This document shows, one piece after another, positions 54,500-63,546 of a DNA stretch of 64,000 bases (position 1 is its first letter; the number at the start of each line of letters is the position of its first letter). Under the pieces are notes generated by a model. The model had not been told where the DNA came from, did no database searches, and saw only the letters and a program-made list of their open reading frames with translations. Both the position numbers and the translations under genes were made by a program. Source of the DNA: Runella zeae DSM 19591 (lineage in GTDB: Bacteria; Bacteroidota; Bacteroidia; Cytophagales; Spirosomataceae); the NCBI RefSeq assembly GCF_000423565.1, contig NZ_AUIF01000044.1, positions 1 through 64,000 of the forward strand, read 5' to 3'.

Positions 54500-55975
54500 A
54501 TGCAAATGCGCTACTTATGGCTATTTCTTTTGGTATGTGGCATATCCTTCAAAGGAGTAGCACAGAGACGCCCCATAAATACTGAGGCAGAAATAGCGGG
54601 TGCAGTGGTAAACGGCCCGCAAACTCCTTTTTGGCTCAGATCCAATCAATATGGTATCATTCCTTTAGAAGGGAGTTTTGTGACAGCTCGCGCAGGGGCT
54701 TTTCGGCATTATGTTGTTGCGGATAGCAGCCGCCCTTCTCCCAAAAAGCTAGATTGGGGAGTGGGTGTACAAAGTGTTTTGAATGTTGTTTTTTCAACCA
54801 AACAAAAAGAAATTCTTTGGCCAGAGATATACGCCAAAGGTAAATGGGGGAAGTTTGAAATCTTTGCCGGTAGGCGCCGCGAACTCTTCGGTATTGGCGA
54901 CAGTACACTTTCATCGGGCTTTGTGGCCTGGTCGGGCAATGCCATTCCTTTTCCCAAAATACAGCTCCAAACCATTGATTATGTGCCTCTTACTTTTCTC
55001 AAAAGTATCATTGCTTTTAAGGGGAGTTTTGCCCACGGATGGTTTACTGTTCCGTACATGGAAAATGCTTTTTTCCACCAAAAAACCCTATATGCTCGTT
55101 TTGGCAAACCGCATTGGCGTCTCCAAATCTATGCAGGTCTCAATCATCAAGTACAGTGGGGTGGTAAAGCGGACTATCTGCTTGGCACCGACTTTGCCGT
55201 CAATGGTCAACTTCCTAGTACCTTTCGTGATTATCTTTCTGTGCTCACAGGCCACTACCCCGACGACTTATCCAACGACCGCTATACGGTTTTTGATGGG
55301 ACCAATCGCATCGGCAATCACGTAGGTAGCTATGACTTTGGGATAGAATGGAAGCATTCGGACTGGAATGTGTTGTTATATCATCAACACCCCTATGAAG
55401 ATGCTTCAGGACTTGCTTTTCAGAACTTCCCCGATGGTCTTACAGGGCTGCGCCTCCTTCGTCGAGGCTCTGCCCAAAAAATCTCTCTACGGCATTTGGT
55501 GATTGAATGGCTCAGTACCACCAACCAAAGCGGGGCGATTTTTGACCCACAAGCTACTTACCAAGGCACCGACAATTACTTCAATCATGGCCAATACAAA
55601 GAAGGATGGTCGTATCAAGAGCATACTTTAGGCACTCCTTTTATTGCCCCTCGACCTACGCTTGCTGCGGCGCTTGCCCAAATTCCAGCGGGTGGTTTTT
55701 TCCCAAACAATCAATTACGAATGGTATATCTGGCTACGGTTTGGCAGCTTTCAAGTACTTTGAGCTTACAAACCCGCAGCTCTTTTAGTCAAAATTTAGG
55801 TTCCTTTAGTAATCTTTACACCCCTGCCATTTCTCAATTTTCAAATATGATTGGTGCAAACTGGCAACTGCCTCACTTGCAGGGCTTCGCACTCCATGCT
55901 TCCTTTGCTTTCGACCAAGGAGATTTGCTTCCTCCTTCCTACGCGGGCTTCTTCGGCCTCAAAAAAAAGTGGTAA
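54500..55975 (+). CDS. Capsule assembly Wzi-family outer-membrane protein
   Basis: A 491-residue protein with a signal peptide (ends GVAQ at about residue 21). The rest has alternating polar and aromatic residues of an outer-membrane beta barrel. The family block TPFWLRSNQYGIIPLEGSF and the following GRRRELFGIGDSTLSSGFVAWSGNAIPFPKI are typical of Bacteroidota Wzi-like proteins, related to the E. coli lectin that anchors capsule. It probably holds surface polysaccharide. No capsule biosynthesis cluster is in the window. An ATG two codons later (MRYLW) is an equally possible start. Confidence 0.85.
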   Translation: MQMRYLWLFLLVCGISFKGVAQRRPINTEAEIAGAVVNGPQTPFWLRSNQYGIIPLEGSFVTARAGAFRHYVVADSSRPSPKKLDWGVGVQSVLNVVFSTKQKEILWPEIYAKGKWGKFEIFAGRRRELFGIGDSTLSSGFVAWSGNAIPFPKIQLQTIDYVPLTFLKSIIAFKGSFAHGWFTVPYMENAFFHQKTLYARFGKPHWRLQIYAGLNHQVQWGGKADYLLGTDFAVNGQLPSTFRDYLSVLTGHYPDDLSNDRYTVFDGTNRIGNHVGSYDFGIEWKHSDWNVLLYHQHPYEDASGLAFQNFPDGLTGLRLLRRGSAQKISLRHLVIEWLSTTNQSGAIFDPQATYQGTDNYFNHGQYKEGWSYQEHTLGTPFIAPRPTLAAALAQIPAGGFFPNNQLRMVYLATVWQLSSTLSLQTRSSFSQNLGSFSNLYTPAISQFSNMIGANWQLPHLQGFALHASFAFDQGDLLPPSYAGFFGLKKKW

Positions 55976-56044
55976 AACACGCTTAATTTTTAACCAAGCC
56001 ATATTTTTGTTTGTTTGTATAGAAATGCTAAACATTTTATAATA

Positions 56045-56073
56045 TTGGCTTAATATGCCTTTTTTTACTTTTG
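56045..56073 (+). promoter_or_regulatory. Probable promoter for the phosphoesterase gene
   Basis: TTG (56045-56047), an 18-base spacer and TACTTTTG (56066-56073), a perfect -7 match, 95 bases before the start at 56168. The spacing is slightly short of the 19-20 seen at the better promoters. Confidence 0.45.
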
Positions 56074-56167
56074 GGCAAAAAAGTAAATCCTCTTGATAGG
56101 ACACATTACGCCCCAATGAGTATTCATTTATAACACCAAATCCCATTATTTCACTTAACAAATTCTT

Positions 56168-57151
56168 ATGAAAAACAAGCTACTTTCACTGTTTATGTTG
56201 CTTTTTTGGATGAGTACCGCCGCGATGGCACAAGAACTACGTTTTCGTTCTGATAGCACTTTTCGCATTGTACAATTTACCGACATTCACTACAAAGCTG
56301 GAGCTGAGCCTTCCAAAAAATCTATTTCAATGATGCAAGCGACCCTCGACGAACTAAAACCCGATTTAGTCGTTTTCACGGGCGATGTGGTCGTGAGCAA
56401 TCCTATCAAAAAAGGCTGGGATGAGGTATTGGAGGTGGTTATCTCTCGCAAAATCCCCTATTTAGTAACTTTTGGAAATCATGACGACGAAAAAGAACTC
56501 AAACGCCCCGAAGTAGCCGCCTATGTAGTGACCAAACCTTACTTGCTCAACAAAACCGCCTCTATCAGCGGTGTTGATGGCTATCTCAATGGCGCAGTGG
56601 CTATCAAAGGAAAAAGCGGTGCCAATGCTGCTATTTTATATGCGATGGATTCTCAGGCTTATTCGCAAAACAAAAGAGTAGGTGGCTATGGATGGTTTAG
56701 TCACAACCAAGTAGAATGGTTCCGCAAAACCAGCGCGTCTTACAAAGAAAGCCGCAAAGACACTTTGCCTGCCTTGGCTTTTTTTCATATCCCGCTACCT
56801 GAATACAAAATTGCGTTTGACGACGTCAAAAATAAAAGAAGAGGTGTAAGATATGAAAACGAATGTGCGCCTCAGCTCAATACTGGAATGTACACCGCAA
56901 TGCTCGAATCGGGCGATGTAATGGGCACTTTTGTGGGTCACGACCACGTCAACGACTATCTAGTTGACTACAATGGCATTGCCCTCACTTACGGCTGTTT
57001 TTCGGGGAGCGAAAACACCTATTTGCGTACCAAACACGGCGCTCGAATCATTGAACTAAAAGAAGGGAAACGCGAATTCAAAACGTACATTCGGGAGTTT
57101 GATGGAGCGATTTTGTATCCCATTACGTATCCATTTCCTGGTAAAAAATAA
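56168..57151 (+). CDS. Secreted metallophosphoesterase (calcineurin-like)
   Basis: A 327-residue exported protein; signal peptide to about residue 22 (ends AMAQ). The calcineurin-like motifs are complete: FTDIHY (about 36-41), FTGDVV (GD, about 76), FGNHDDE (GNHD, about 103) and FVGHDHVNDY (GHxH, about 259). It resembles PhoD/DevT-like or Icc-type exported phosphoesterases of Bacteroidota, acting on phosphate esters in the periplasm. It precedes the sialidase-fucosidase gene by 164 bases, with an intervening promoter candidate, so co-transcription is uncertain. Confidence 0.88.
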   Translation: MKNKLLSLFMLLFWMSTAAMAQELRFRSDSTFRIVQFTDIHYKAGAEPSKKSISMMQATLDELKPDLVVFTGDVVVSNPIKKGWDEVLEVVISRKIPYLVTFGNHDDEKELKRPEVAAYVVTKPYLLNKTASISGVDGYLNGAVAIKGKSGANAAILYAMDSQAYSQNKRVGGYGWFSHNQVEWFRKTSASYKESRKDTLPALAFFHIPLPEYKIAFDDVKNKRRGVRYENECAPQLNTGMYTAMLESGDVMGTFVGHDHVNDYLVDYNGIALTYGCFSGSENTYLRTKHGARIIELKEGKREFKTYIREFDGAILYPITYPFPGKK

Positions 57152-57214
57152 AGTACCTCTCCTGACTTGATAACAAGCTTTTCGTTTTTGTTTCAAAACC
57201 TAGTCTGAACCTCC

Positions 57215-57222
57215 TACTTTTG
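57215..57222 (+). promoter_or_regulatory. Probable -7 element for the sialidase-fucosidase gene
   Basis: TACTTTTG, the same octamer as at 56066. A TTTG ends 24 bases upstream (57187-57190), longer than ideal. Transcription would begin near 57229, at the base of a 12-bp hairpin (57229-57274) in the leader. Confidence 0.4.
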
Positions 57223-57228
57223 CAAACT

Positions 57229-57274
57229 AAAATCACAAGCCTGCCTTCTTTTACCGAAGCTCGCTTGTGATTTT
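57229..57274 (+). promoter_or_regulatory. Leader hairpin before the sialidase-fucosidase gene
   Basis: AAAATCACAAGC (57229-57240) and GCTTGTGATTTT (57263-57274) pair perfectly across a 22-base loop. It could be the terminator of the phosphoesterase gene (ends in TTTT) or an attenuator within the leader of the next gene. The start codon is 42 bases further on. Confidence 0.5.
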
Positions 57275-57315
57275 GGTATTCAATCTTTTTTTACATCTGT
57301 ACACCTGATTTCACT

Positions 57316-59736
57316 ATGAATCTTAGACCTCTTTTTATTTTAATGTTGTCGTGGCTGTATGTGTCTCTTTGGGCCCAAACACCTGCGGTGCTGTTGGTCA
57401 AAGAAGAGCATATCTTCCAAAACCCACCTTTTAATTCATGCCATGCTTCTAGCATTGTAGAACTAGGCAATCAGCACCTGATGGCTACGTGGTTTGCAGG
57501 AACTGCCGAAGGAAAACCCGATGTGTGTATCTGGATTTCGGAATACAAAAATGGAAAATGGAGTGCCCCCAAGCAAATGGCCGATGGTATTATAGACGCC
57601 AATACTCGCTACCCGGCGTGGAATCCTGTATTGTTTAAAACCAAAGCGGGCAAATTGATGCTTTATTACAAAGTAGGCCCCAATCCTCGCGAATGGTGGG
57701 GTATGGTACGAAACTCCAATGACAACGGAAAAACATGGTCTAAGCCCGAAAAACTTCCAAACGGAATGCTGGGGCCTATCAAAAACAAATCTTTTCAGCT
57801 GCCTAATGGCGATATATTACACCCTACTAGCACCGAAAGTGTAACGGGGAATATTTGGCACGTACACCTCGAAAAAACTGACAAAAACGGTAATAATTGG
57901 CAAAAAATCGACATCAACAACGGGGAATTTGGCGTGATTCAGCCCAGTATTCTTACTTATGCAGATGGCCGGTTGCAGATGCTATGTCGTAGCCGCCAAA
58001 ACTACATAGTACAAACTTGGTCTAACGACGGTGGAAAAACATGGGGGCCACTAAGCACCATCAACCTCCCCAACCCCAATTCGGGTACCGACGCTGTTAC
58101 GCTCAAAAATGGCCTTCAAGTTTTGATTTATAATCCTTTACAAAAAGGAAAAGAGTGGTCAAACGGTCGCAATAAACTTCGAGTAGCGGTTTCTAAAAAC
58201 GGTACTGATTGGCAAGATGTATATACCTTGGAAGACGAAGCCAAAGGTGAATTTAGCTATCCAGCAGTGATTCAAACAAGCGACGGGCTGGTACACATTA
58301 CTTATACCGATTTACGTAAAAATGTAAAACATGTGGTGCTGAGAATCCCGGATGTATTGCCTCCCAAATCGGTAGGAGCTCTTCCCTCAAAAGCTCAAAT
58401 GGCTTGGCATGAAATGGAACAAAATGCTTTTATTCACTTCACTACCAATACTTTCACGGATTTGGAATGGGGATATGGTGACGAAAAGCCTTCGATTTTT
58501 AATCCTACCCAAACAGACGTAGATCAATGGATACGGACGCTTAAGGAGGCTGGATTTAAAGGTGCAATTCTCACTTGTAAACATCACGACGGCTTTTGTC
58601 TGTTTCCCAGCCAATATACGGAGCATTCTATCAAAAATAGCCCTTACAAAAATGGGCAGGGCGACATCGTAAAAGAAGTAGCAGAAGCCTGCAAACGCCA
58701 CGGACTCAAATTCGGCGTTTATCTTTCGCCTTGGGATCGCAATCACCCCGAATACGGCAAGCCTGCTTATGTAGAATATTATCGCAATCAGCTCAAAGAA
58801 ATCTTCACCAACTACGGCCCAGCTTTTGAAATGTGGTTTGACGGTGCCAACGGCGGCGACGGCTACTATGGAGGCGCGCGCGAAAAACGCCGCATCGACG
58901 GCTCCAAATATTATGATTGGCCTACTACGCTCGACATTGTACGTAAAATGGAACCCGACGTCATTTTCTTTAGCGACGCAGGGCCGGGCGTAAGATGGGT
59001 AGGCAATGAAAGAGGTGTAGCTGGTGAAACCAACTGGAACATCATCACGCCTGATACACTTTTTGCAGGTAAAGCAGGTATCGAAAAACTGTTGAATACG
59101 GGTTCGGAAGATGGTACTCACTGGATTCCGGCGGAGGTAGATGTGTCTATCAGACCGGGCTGGTTTTATCACGCCAAAGAAGACAGTAAAGTCAGAACTC
59201 CCGAAAACCTTTTTGATATTTATCTTACCTCGGTAGGGCGAGGCTCCACATTGCTCCTAAATGTGCCCCCCGACCGCCGTGGCCTTATTCACGAAAACGA
59301 CATTCAATCTTTGAAAGGATGGAAGGCAATGATTGACCGTGAGTTTAAGACTAACTTGGCCCTCAAAGCCAAAACTACTGCTTCTTCATACCGGGGCAAT
59401 GCTGCCAATTATGCTCCTTCCAACCTTACCGACGGAGACAAAGAAACCTACTGGGCTACCAACGACGATACCAATACGGGCAGCATTGAGATAGACCTAG
59501 GTAAAACGCAGACAGTCAAATATATAACTCTTAAAGAATACATCAAACTCGGCCAACGTGTTAAGGAGTTTAATGTAGAAATCTGGAAAAATGGGGCTTG
59601 GCAAAAAGTAGCTCAAGCTACCACCATTGGCTATAAAAGAATCTTGAAAATCACACCTACCGAAGCTTCAAAGATTCGAGTCAATATCACCGCCTCAAAA
59701 GCATCTCCTGTACTTTCGAGCATCGAAGTTTACTAA
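57316..59736 (+). CDS. Secreted fusion: sialidase-like (BNR) domain, GH29 alpha-L-fucosidase and F5/8C domain
   Basis: An 806-residue exported protein with three parts. A signal peptide ends LWAQ. Residues about 25-350 are a BNR/sialidase-like propeller with Asp-box motifs SNDNGKTW and SNDGGKTW; it fits the predicted-neuraminidase group (COG4692), and true sialidase activity is not assured. Residues about 353-675 are a GH29 alpha-L-fucosidase, starting KAQMAWHEMEQNAFIHF, with the nucleophile D509 in EMWFDGANGG. Residues about 681-806 form a discoidin/F5/8C carbohydrate-binding domain (NLALKAKTTASSYRGNAANY). It would release fucose from external glycans. A terminator follows; FucP and the SDR are encoded 12-14 kb upstream. 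Confidence 0.88.
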   Translation: MNLRPLFILMLSWLYVSLWAQTPAVLLVKEEHIFQNPPFNSCHASSIVELGNQHLMATWFAGTAEGKPDVCIWISEYKNGKWSAPKQMADGIIDANTRYPAWNPVLFKTKAGKLMLYYKVGPNPREWWGMVRNSNDNGKTWSKPEKLPNGMLGPIKNKSFQLPNGDILHPTSTESVTGNIWHVHLEKTDKNGNNWQKIDINNGEFGVIQPSILTYADGRLQMLCRSRQNYIVQTWSNDGGKTWGPLSTINLPNPNSGTDAVTLKNGLQVLIYNPLQKGKEWSNGRNKLRVAVSKNGTDWQDVYTLEDEAKGEFSYPAVIQTSDGLVHITYTDLRKNVKHVVLRIPDVLPPKSVGALPSKAQMAWHEMEQNAFIHFTTNTFTDLEWGYGDEKPSIFNPTQTDVDQWIRTLKEAGFKGAILTCKHHDGFCLFPSQYTEHSIKNSPYKNGQGDIVKEVAEACKRHGLKFGVYLSPWDRNHPEYGKPAYVEYYRNQLKEIFTNYGPAFEMWFDGANGGDGYYGGAREKRRIDGSKYYDWPTTLDIVRKMEPDVIFFSDAGPGVRWVGNERGVAGETNWNIITPDTLFAGKAGIEKLLNTGSEDGTHWIPAEVDVSIRPGWFYHAKEDSKVRTPENLFDIYLTSVGRGSTLLLNVPPDRRGLIHENDIQSLKGWKAMIDREFKTNLALKAKTTASSYRGNAANYAPSNLTDGDKETYWATNDDTNTGSIEIDLGKTQTVKYITLKEYIKLGQRVKEFNVEIWKNGAWQKVAQATTIGYKRILKITPTEASKIRVNITASKASPVLSSIEVY

Positions 59737-59740
59737 ACCT

Positions 59741-59782
59741 AAAAGGCATCCAAAGTGTACGCACGCTGGATGCCTTTTTATT
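59741..59782 (+). terminator. Terminator after the sialidase-fucosidase gene
   Basis: AAAAGGCATCC (59741-59751) pairs perfectly with GGATGCCTTTT (59768-59778) and is followed by a T-run: a clear intrinsic terminator 5 bases after the stop. Confidence 0.88.
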
Positions 59783-59890
59783 TTTTCTTCTAAATAATTC
59801 TTTTGCCCGAATCCAAAGCTCTTTTGTTTTCCGTACATAAGGCTAGTTTTTAAGTATCTCACCACGAATCACTTTTAAAAAACTAACGTC

Positions 59891-61423
59891 ATGTCTTACG
59901 CGAAAACACTCTCTTTAAAAGGGCTATTGCTCTTAGTACTCTTATCCACATTCTATGCTTGTACAGATCACCGTCTTCCACCCGACCCTACTACACTCCC
60001 TGATGCCAACTTCTATGCACTGACCGACGGAAATCAACTTTTACGCTATAACCTTCGCTCATTGGGTAGCGCACAAGCTACTGTAAGCATTAGTGGCCTT
60101 CAACAAGGTGAACAAATGCTATCCATTGATTTTCGACCTGCTACAGGGCAGCTATATGGAGTAGGTAGTACGAGCCGCATTTATGTCATCAATCCCATGA
60201 CTGGTGCTGCAAGAGCTATTGGAAATCCTTTTTCGCCAGCACTCAATGGTACAATGGTAGCGTTGGATTTCAACCCTACGGTAGACAGAATCAGATTGGT
60301 CACCAATACGGGCCAAAACCTACGCTTGCACCCTGAAACGGGCGCCGTAGTAGTCCCCGATGGCAACATCAATGGCGTTTCGGCGGCTACAATAACAGCC
60401 GTTGCCTATACCAACAACCGCGCCGGAGTGACCACTACCACGCTGTATGACATTGACCCCGCTACCGACCGTCTTTACAAACAAGACCCACCTAACAATG
60501 GCGGGTTGGTAGATGTAGGGCCGCTAGGATTAGATATTACGGCAGCGGGAGGCTTTGACATTGCTCCCGACGGAAATGCCATTGCAGCTGTTACGGTATT
60601 TGGTCAATCGGAGTTGAATCAAATTGATTTGAATACGGGCCGTCTTCAAAAATTAGGTACACTTTCGGGTAATATCATCGGTTTGGCTATTCCAACTGAA
60701 CCTGTAGCCTATGCCATCGATGCTTCCAACAATTTGCATATTTTCAACCCTATGAATCCAGTTCTTACTACCAAGACTATCATGGGGCTACAACCTAGCG
60801 AAACGCTACTCGGGATTGATATGCGGCCTGTCAATGGTCAATTGTATGCTTTGGGAAGCACGAGCCGAATCTATACTATCAATGTCAACAGCAATACTAC
60901 TGCCACCGCTACAGCACTCGGTAGTGGACCTTTTTCGCCCGCTCTTTCAGGCACCAATTTTGGGTTTGACTTCAACCCCGTTCCAGACTTGATTAGAGTG
61001 GTGAGCAATGCGCAACAAAACTTACGCGTAAGTCCTGTAACGGGTGCTGTAACTACCACCGACCCCAATCTCAATCCAGGAGCCGCAGTGGTTTCGGCAG
61101 CCGCTTACACCAACAATTTTGCTGGCACAGCTACTACTGCTTTGTATGACATCGAAACTCCAGCGGGTAGCAATGCCATGCTCTATATGCAAAACCCACC
61201 CAACAATGGTACTCTAGTAGCAGTAGGTTCATTAGGAATTACGGTCGAAAGCGCCAATGGATTTGATATTGGGGGAGCGAGCGGTACCGCTTATGCCTTG
61301 TTACGTTCTGGTGGTACTACTCGAGTATATACCATCAATCTTTCGACGGGAGCCGCTACCGGTGGAGCCACCCTTCCTGGCAATCCCACGATTAACGGTA
61401 TGACGGTCGGTCTGGGTTTTTAA
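59891..61423 (+). CDS. DUF4394 lipoprotein with two repeated domains
   Basis: A 510-residue exported lipoprotein; the leader ends in a lipobox STFYAC. Two DUF4394 domains follow (about 38-270 and 275-510). Each contains similar blocks: GEQMLSIDFRPATGQLYGVGSTSRIYVI versus SETLLGIDMRPVNGQLYALGSTSRIYTI, and LRLHPETGAVV versus LRVSPVTGAVT. DUF4394 proteins are beta-propeller-like and of unknown function. Internal duplication of the whole domain is obvious. It sits alone between terminators. Confidence 0.85.
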   Translation: MSYAKTLSLKGLLLLVLLSTFYACTDHRLPPDPTTLPDANFYALTDGNQLLRYNLRSLGSAQATVSISGLQQGEQMLSIDFRPATGQLYGVGSTSRIYVINPMTGAARAIGNPFSPALNGTMVALDFNPTVDRIRLVTNTGQNLRLHPETGAVVVPDGNINGVSAATITAVAYTNNRAGVTTTTLYDIDPATDRLYKQDPPNNGGLVDVGPLGLDITAAGGFDIAPDGNAIAAVTVFGQSELNQIDLNTGRLQKLGTLSGNIIGLAIPTEPVAYAIDASNNLHIFNPMNPVLTTKTIMGLQPSETLLGIDMRPVNGQLYALGSTSRIYTINVNSNTTATATALGSGPFSPALSGTNFGFDFNPVPDLIRVVSNAQQNLRVSPVTGAVTTTDPNLNPGAAVVSAAAYTNNFAGTATTALYDIETPAGSNAMLYMQNPPNNGTLVAVGSLGITVESANGFDIGGASGTAYALLRSGGTTRVYTINLSTGAATGGATLPGNPTINGMTVGLGF

Positions 61424-61726
61424 ACATAAAACTAATGTATCATTCCAAAGATTGGAGCGCATAGCTAGCCTGTAAGAGGTGCCAGAGAGAAGCTTAAGAC
61501 TTGTATGTTTGAGGTAAAAATCAAAACCTTATGCTACAAAGGTTGAGCTTCTCCACCAACATTCTCATATTCTGCCTCGGAGAGGCACAAGGTTTGTAGC
61601 TAATAGCCCACACAAAAAACAAATGATAAGCATAAAAAACCTTCTGTTTGAGTAAACACCAAACAGAAGGTTTTTTTATGAATCATCTAATTTCGGAAGA
61701 ATTCGTGTTTCCTGAGGAAAATCCTC
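61424..61726. other. Space between convergent genes
   Basis: 303 bases. It contains a small palindrome TGCCTC/GAGGCA (61573-61587), of a kind common as a dispersed repeat, and the bidirectional terminator near 61633-61678. The stretch before these has no gene; a non-coding RNA cannot be ruled out from sequence alone. Confidence 0.5.
61633..61678. terminator. Bidirectional terminator
   Basis: AAAAAACCTTCTGTTTG and CAAACAGAAGGTTTTTT form a perfect 17-base stem (from about 61634 to 61676) with A/T-runs on both sides. It serves the DUF4394 gene (plus) and the aldolase gene (minus). Confidence 0.88.
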
Positions 61727-62446
61727 TTATAAAAACTTAGATTTTATAGCCATAAAACCCTCTCTAAGCAAGCCTAAATCAGACCCTAAAGCCAGACACG
61801 AAAAACCCATTTGCTTCAGCACCGTAATATCTGAGAAATTGCGGATTAAAATTCCCGCTTGCTTTTGGTGGAAATCAGCTGCGCTACTTACCTTCTTGAG
61901 AGCTTCTTCATAGGGTATAGTTTGGTGAGGATTTCGGGTCGAAAGGTCTAATTTCAAATCGGCAGGCCCTACAAACAATACATCAACCCCACCAACAGCC
62001 GCGACTTCTTCCACGTTTGTTACTCCTTCATAATCTTCAATTTGACATAAAAACAAAGGAGCGGAAGTAGTTCGAACATCAAGACCATATTTAAAAACAC
62101 GCGCCGAACTTGAATAACCTCGATGCCCCAAAGGTGGATAATTCATGGCCTTAACACAAGCTTCCGCCTGCTCTGGCGTAGAAACATGAGGTAACATAAT
62201 ACCCGAAGCACCCCAATCCAACAACTTAGCAATCAACGCCGTATCTAGTTTCCCTACCCTCACAATGAGTTTGATACCCTCACGTTTGGCTGCTTGTAGA
62301 TTGGCCAGCACTTCTGCATCAGTGATACAGCCATGCTCTAAATCGAATAACAACCAATCAAAACCACACTCTGAAGCCAGCTCCGCAATCACCGGCGAAC
62401 CAATCGACAACCAAGTGCCAAGGCTCAATAGGTTTGAGTCACTCAT
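61727..62446 (-). CDS. HpcH/HpaI-family aldolase
   Basis: A 239-residue class II aldolase of the HpcH/HpaI (RhmA-like) family. The start at 62446 (MSDSNLLSLGTWLSIGS) overlaps the upstream kinase stop by 4 bases (ATGA). Family motifs are FDLEHG, the catalytic Arg in LIVRVG, GASGIMLPHV, the metal ligand Glu in CQIEDYEG and VLFVGPADLKLDL. Such enzymes split 2-keto-3-deoxy acids or related substrates to pyruvate plus an aldehyde. Together with the kinase and transporter it may form a catabolic unit; a link to a fucose breakdown path is conceivable but the neighbouring kinase argues for a different substrate. Confidence 0.85.
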   Translation of the reverse strand: MSDSNLLSLGTWLSIGSPVIAELASECGFDWLLFDLEHGCITDAEVLANLQAAKREGIKLIVRVGKLDTALIAKLLDWGASGIMLPHVSTPEQAEACVKAMNYPPLGHRGYSSSARVFKYGLDVRTTSAPLFLCQIEDYEGVTNVEEVAAVGGVDVLFVGPADLKLDLSTRNPHQTIPYEEALKKVSSAADFHQKQAGILIRNFSDITVLKQMGFSCLALGSDLGLLREGFMAIKSKFL

Positions 62447-63537
62447 AAGTCTTTGATTTGAATTTTGTTTTGTAAACCAACGCACGCCATTTTGATACGT
62501 TGTAGTGTAAACGTTTTCAAAGCAGCGCCATCTGAATCAGACCCAATCAGAAAAAAATCCGACTTTCTATCAAAATAGTTAGCACCTACTCTAATCACGG
62601 CTTTTACCACCATATTACGAAGTAAATGCAACCAAAAGCGGGGCAAAAAATCAGGTGGTAAAGGCTTGATAGATTCATAGCCTTTGATAGCCTCTGCTAC
62701 CACTGTTCCGGTATGAAAACAAGCTAAAAGGGACAAATCGTCGGAGATATCGCCCGAAACGGTATCATCCCAATCAATAAATGCTTTTATCTCATTAGGC
62801 TCTCCTAAGATATTCCACAATGCCAAGTCTTTATGTACTAAACACCCCTGTGGTACACTGAGAAATTGTTCGTATTGAAGCACTAGCCGCTGTATCTCGT
62901 TCGACTCGGAGGCTTTTAAAAACTTGCGTGCTACTAAAAAATCTAGGTGCTTTTTCCAATTCAAAAAGAAATAATCGCGGTAGGTAGGATGCAGCCCTTT
63001 GAGTTTTCCTGTTTTCCTCAATACAATAGGGTCAAACGGTCCAAAACCCTCTAATTCGACAGCTTGCCATTGGGCTATATTCTCTCCGATTTTTTGGGCA
63101 ACCGCCAAAAAATTTAGTTCACCTGCTTTATGGATTTTGTTTAAATCAGGATAAGGCAAATATTCCAATACTTGATACGCAAAAGGGACATGGTGACGAG
63201 TAGCATCTACCGCATAAACAACAGGAGCAGGCACGCCAAGGGATTTTATTTCTGTCAAAACATGTGCCTCAATTTCCATAAAATCATCCCCTTCGGGACC
63301 GTTTTCAATACGGATAAATCGTTGTATGCCGTTGTATTCAGCCACGTATGTCAAGTGATTTCCTTGCCCATTGCCTGAACGGAGACGTACATTTTCACTT
63401 CCAAAATACTTCGCTAAAACAGGATGTAATAGGGTCTCTATTTGGGCCGTTTCCAAAATATCTTCGCGTTCTTCCAACGCAAAAAAAGCAGAAGGTCGGT
63501 CACATTTCCAGTAATAAATACTTTGTCGGTTTGTCAT
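62443..63537 (-). CDS. Phosphotransferase (APH/choline-kinase-like)
   Basis: A 364-residue protein kinase-like phosphotransferase. The ATP-binding region is in the N-terminal third. The catalytic loop CLVHKDLALWNILG carries HxDxxxxN, and the metal-binding AFIDWDDTVSGD follows. The start at 63537 (MTNRQSIYYW) is the second ATG of the frame. The family includes aminoglycoside phosphotransferases, choline kinases and sugar or amino-acid kinases. Because it is coupled to an HpcH aldolase and follows a transporter, I infer a small-molecule kinase feeding the aldolase, not a resistance gene. Confidence 0.82.
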   Translation of the reverse strand: MTNRQSIYYWKCDRPSAFFALEEREDILETAQIETLLHPVLAKYFGSENVRLRSGNGQGNHLTYVAEYNGIQRFIRIENGPEGDDFMEIEAHVLTEIKSLGVPAPVVYAVDATRHHVPFAYQVLEYLPYPDLNKIHKAGELNFLAVAQKIGENIAQWQAVELEGFGPFDPIVLRKTGKLKGLHPTYRDYFFLNWKKHLDFLVARKFLKASESNEIQRLVLQYEQFLSVPQGCLVHKDLALWNILGEPNEIKAFIDWDDTVSGDISDDLSLLACFHTGTVVAEAIKGYESIKPLPPDFLPRFWLHLLRNMVVKAVIRVGANYFDRKSDFFLIGSDSDGAALKTFTLQRIKMACVGLQNKIQIKDL

Positions 63538-63546
63538 GCTCATGAA

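Noticed and set aside
58387-59172. 261-codon minus-strand frame inside the fucosidase gene
   Set aside because: It is antisense to a clear GH29 domain with intact catalytic motif; it reads as a mirror frame of the real gene.
61440-61620. Possible structured non-coding RNA or riboswitch before the terminator
   Set aside because: Only one short palindrome (TGCCTC/GAGGCA) is visible and no known RNA family is recognised.
62443-63537. Aminoglycoside resistance gene
   Set aside because: The APH-like motifs are shared with many metabolic kinases, and the gene is coupled to an aldolase and a transporter.
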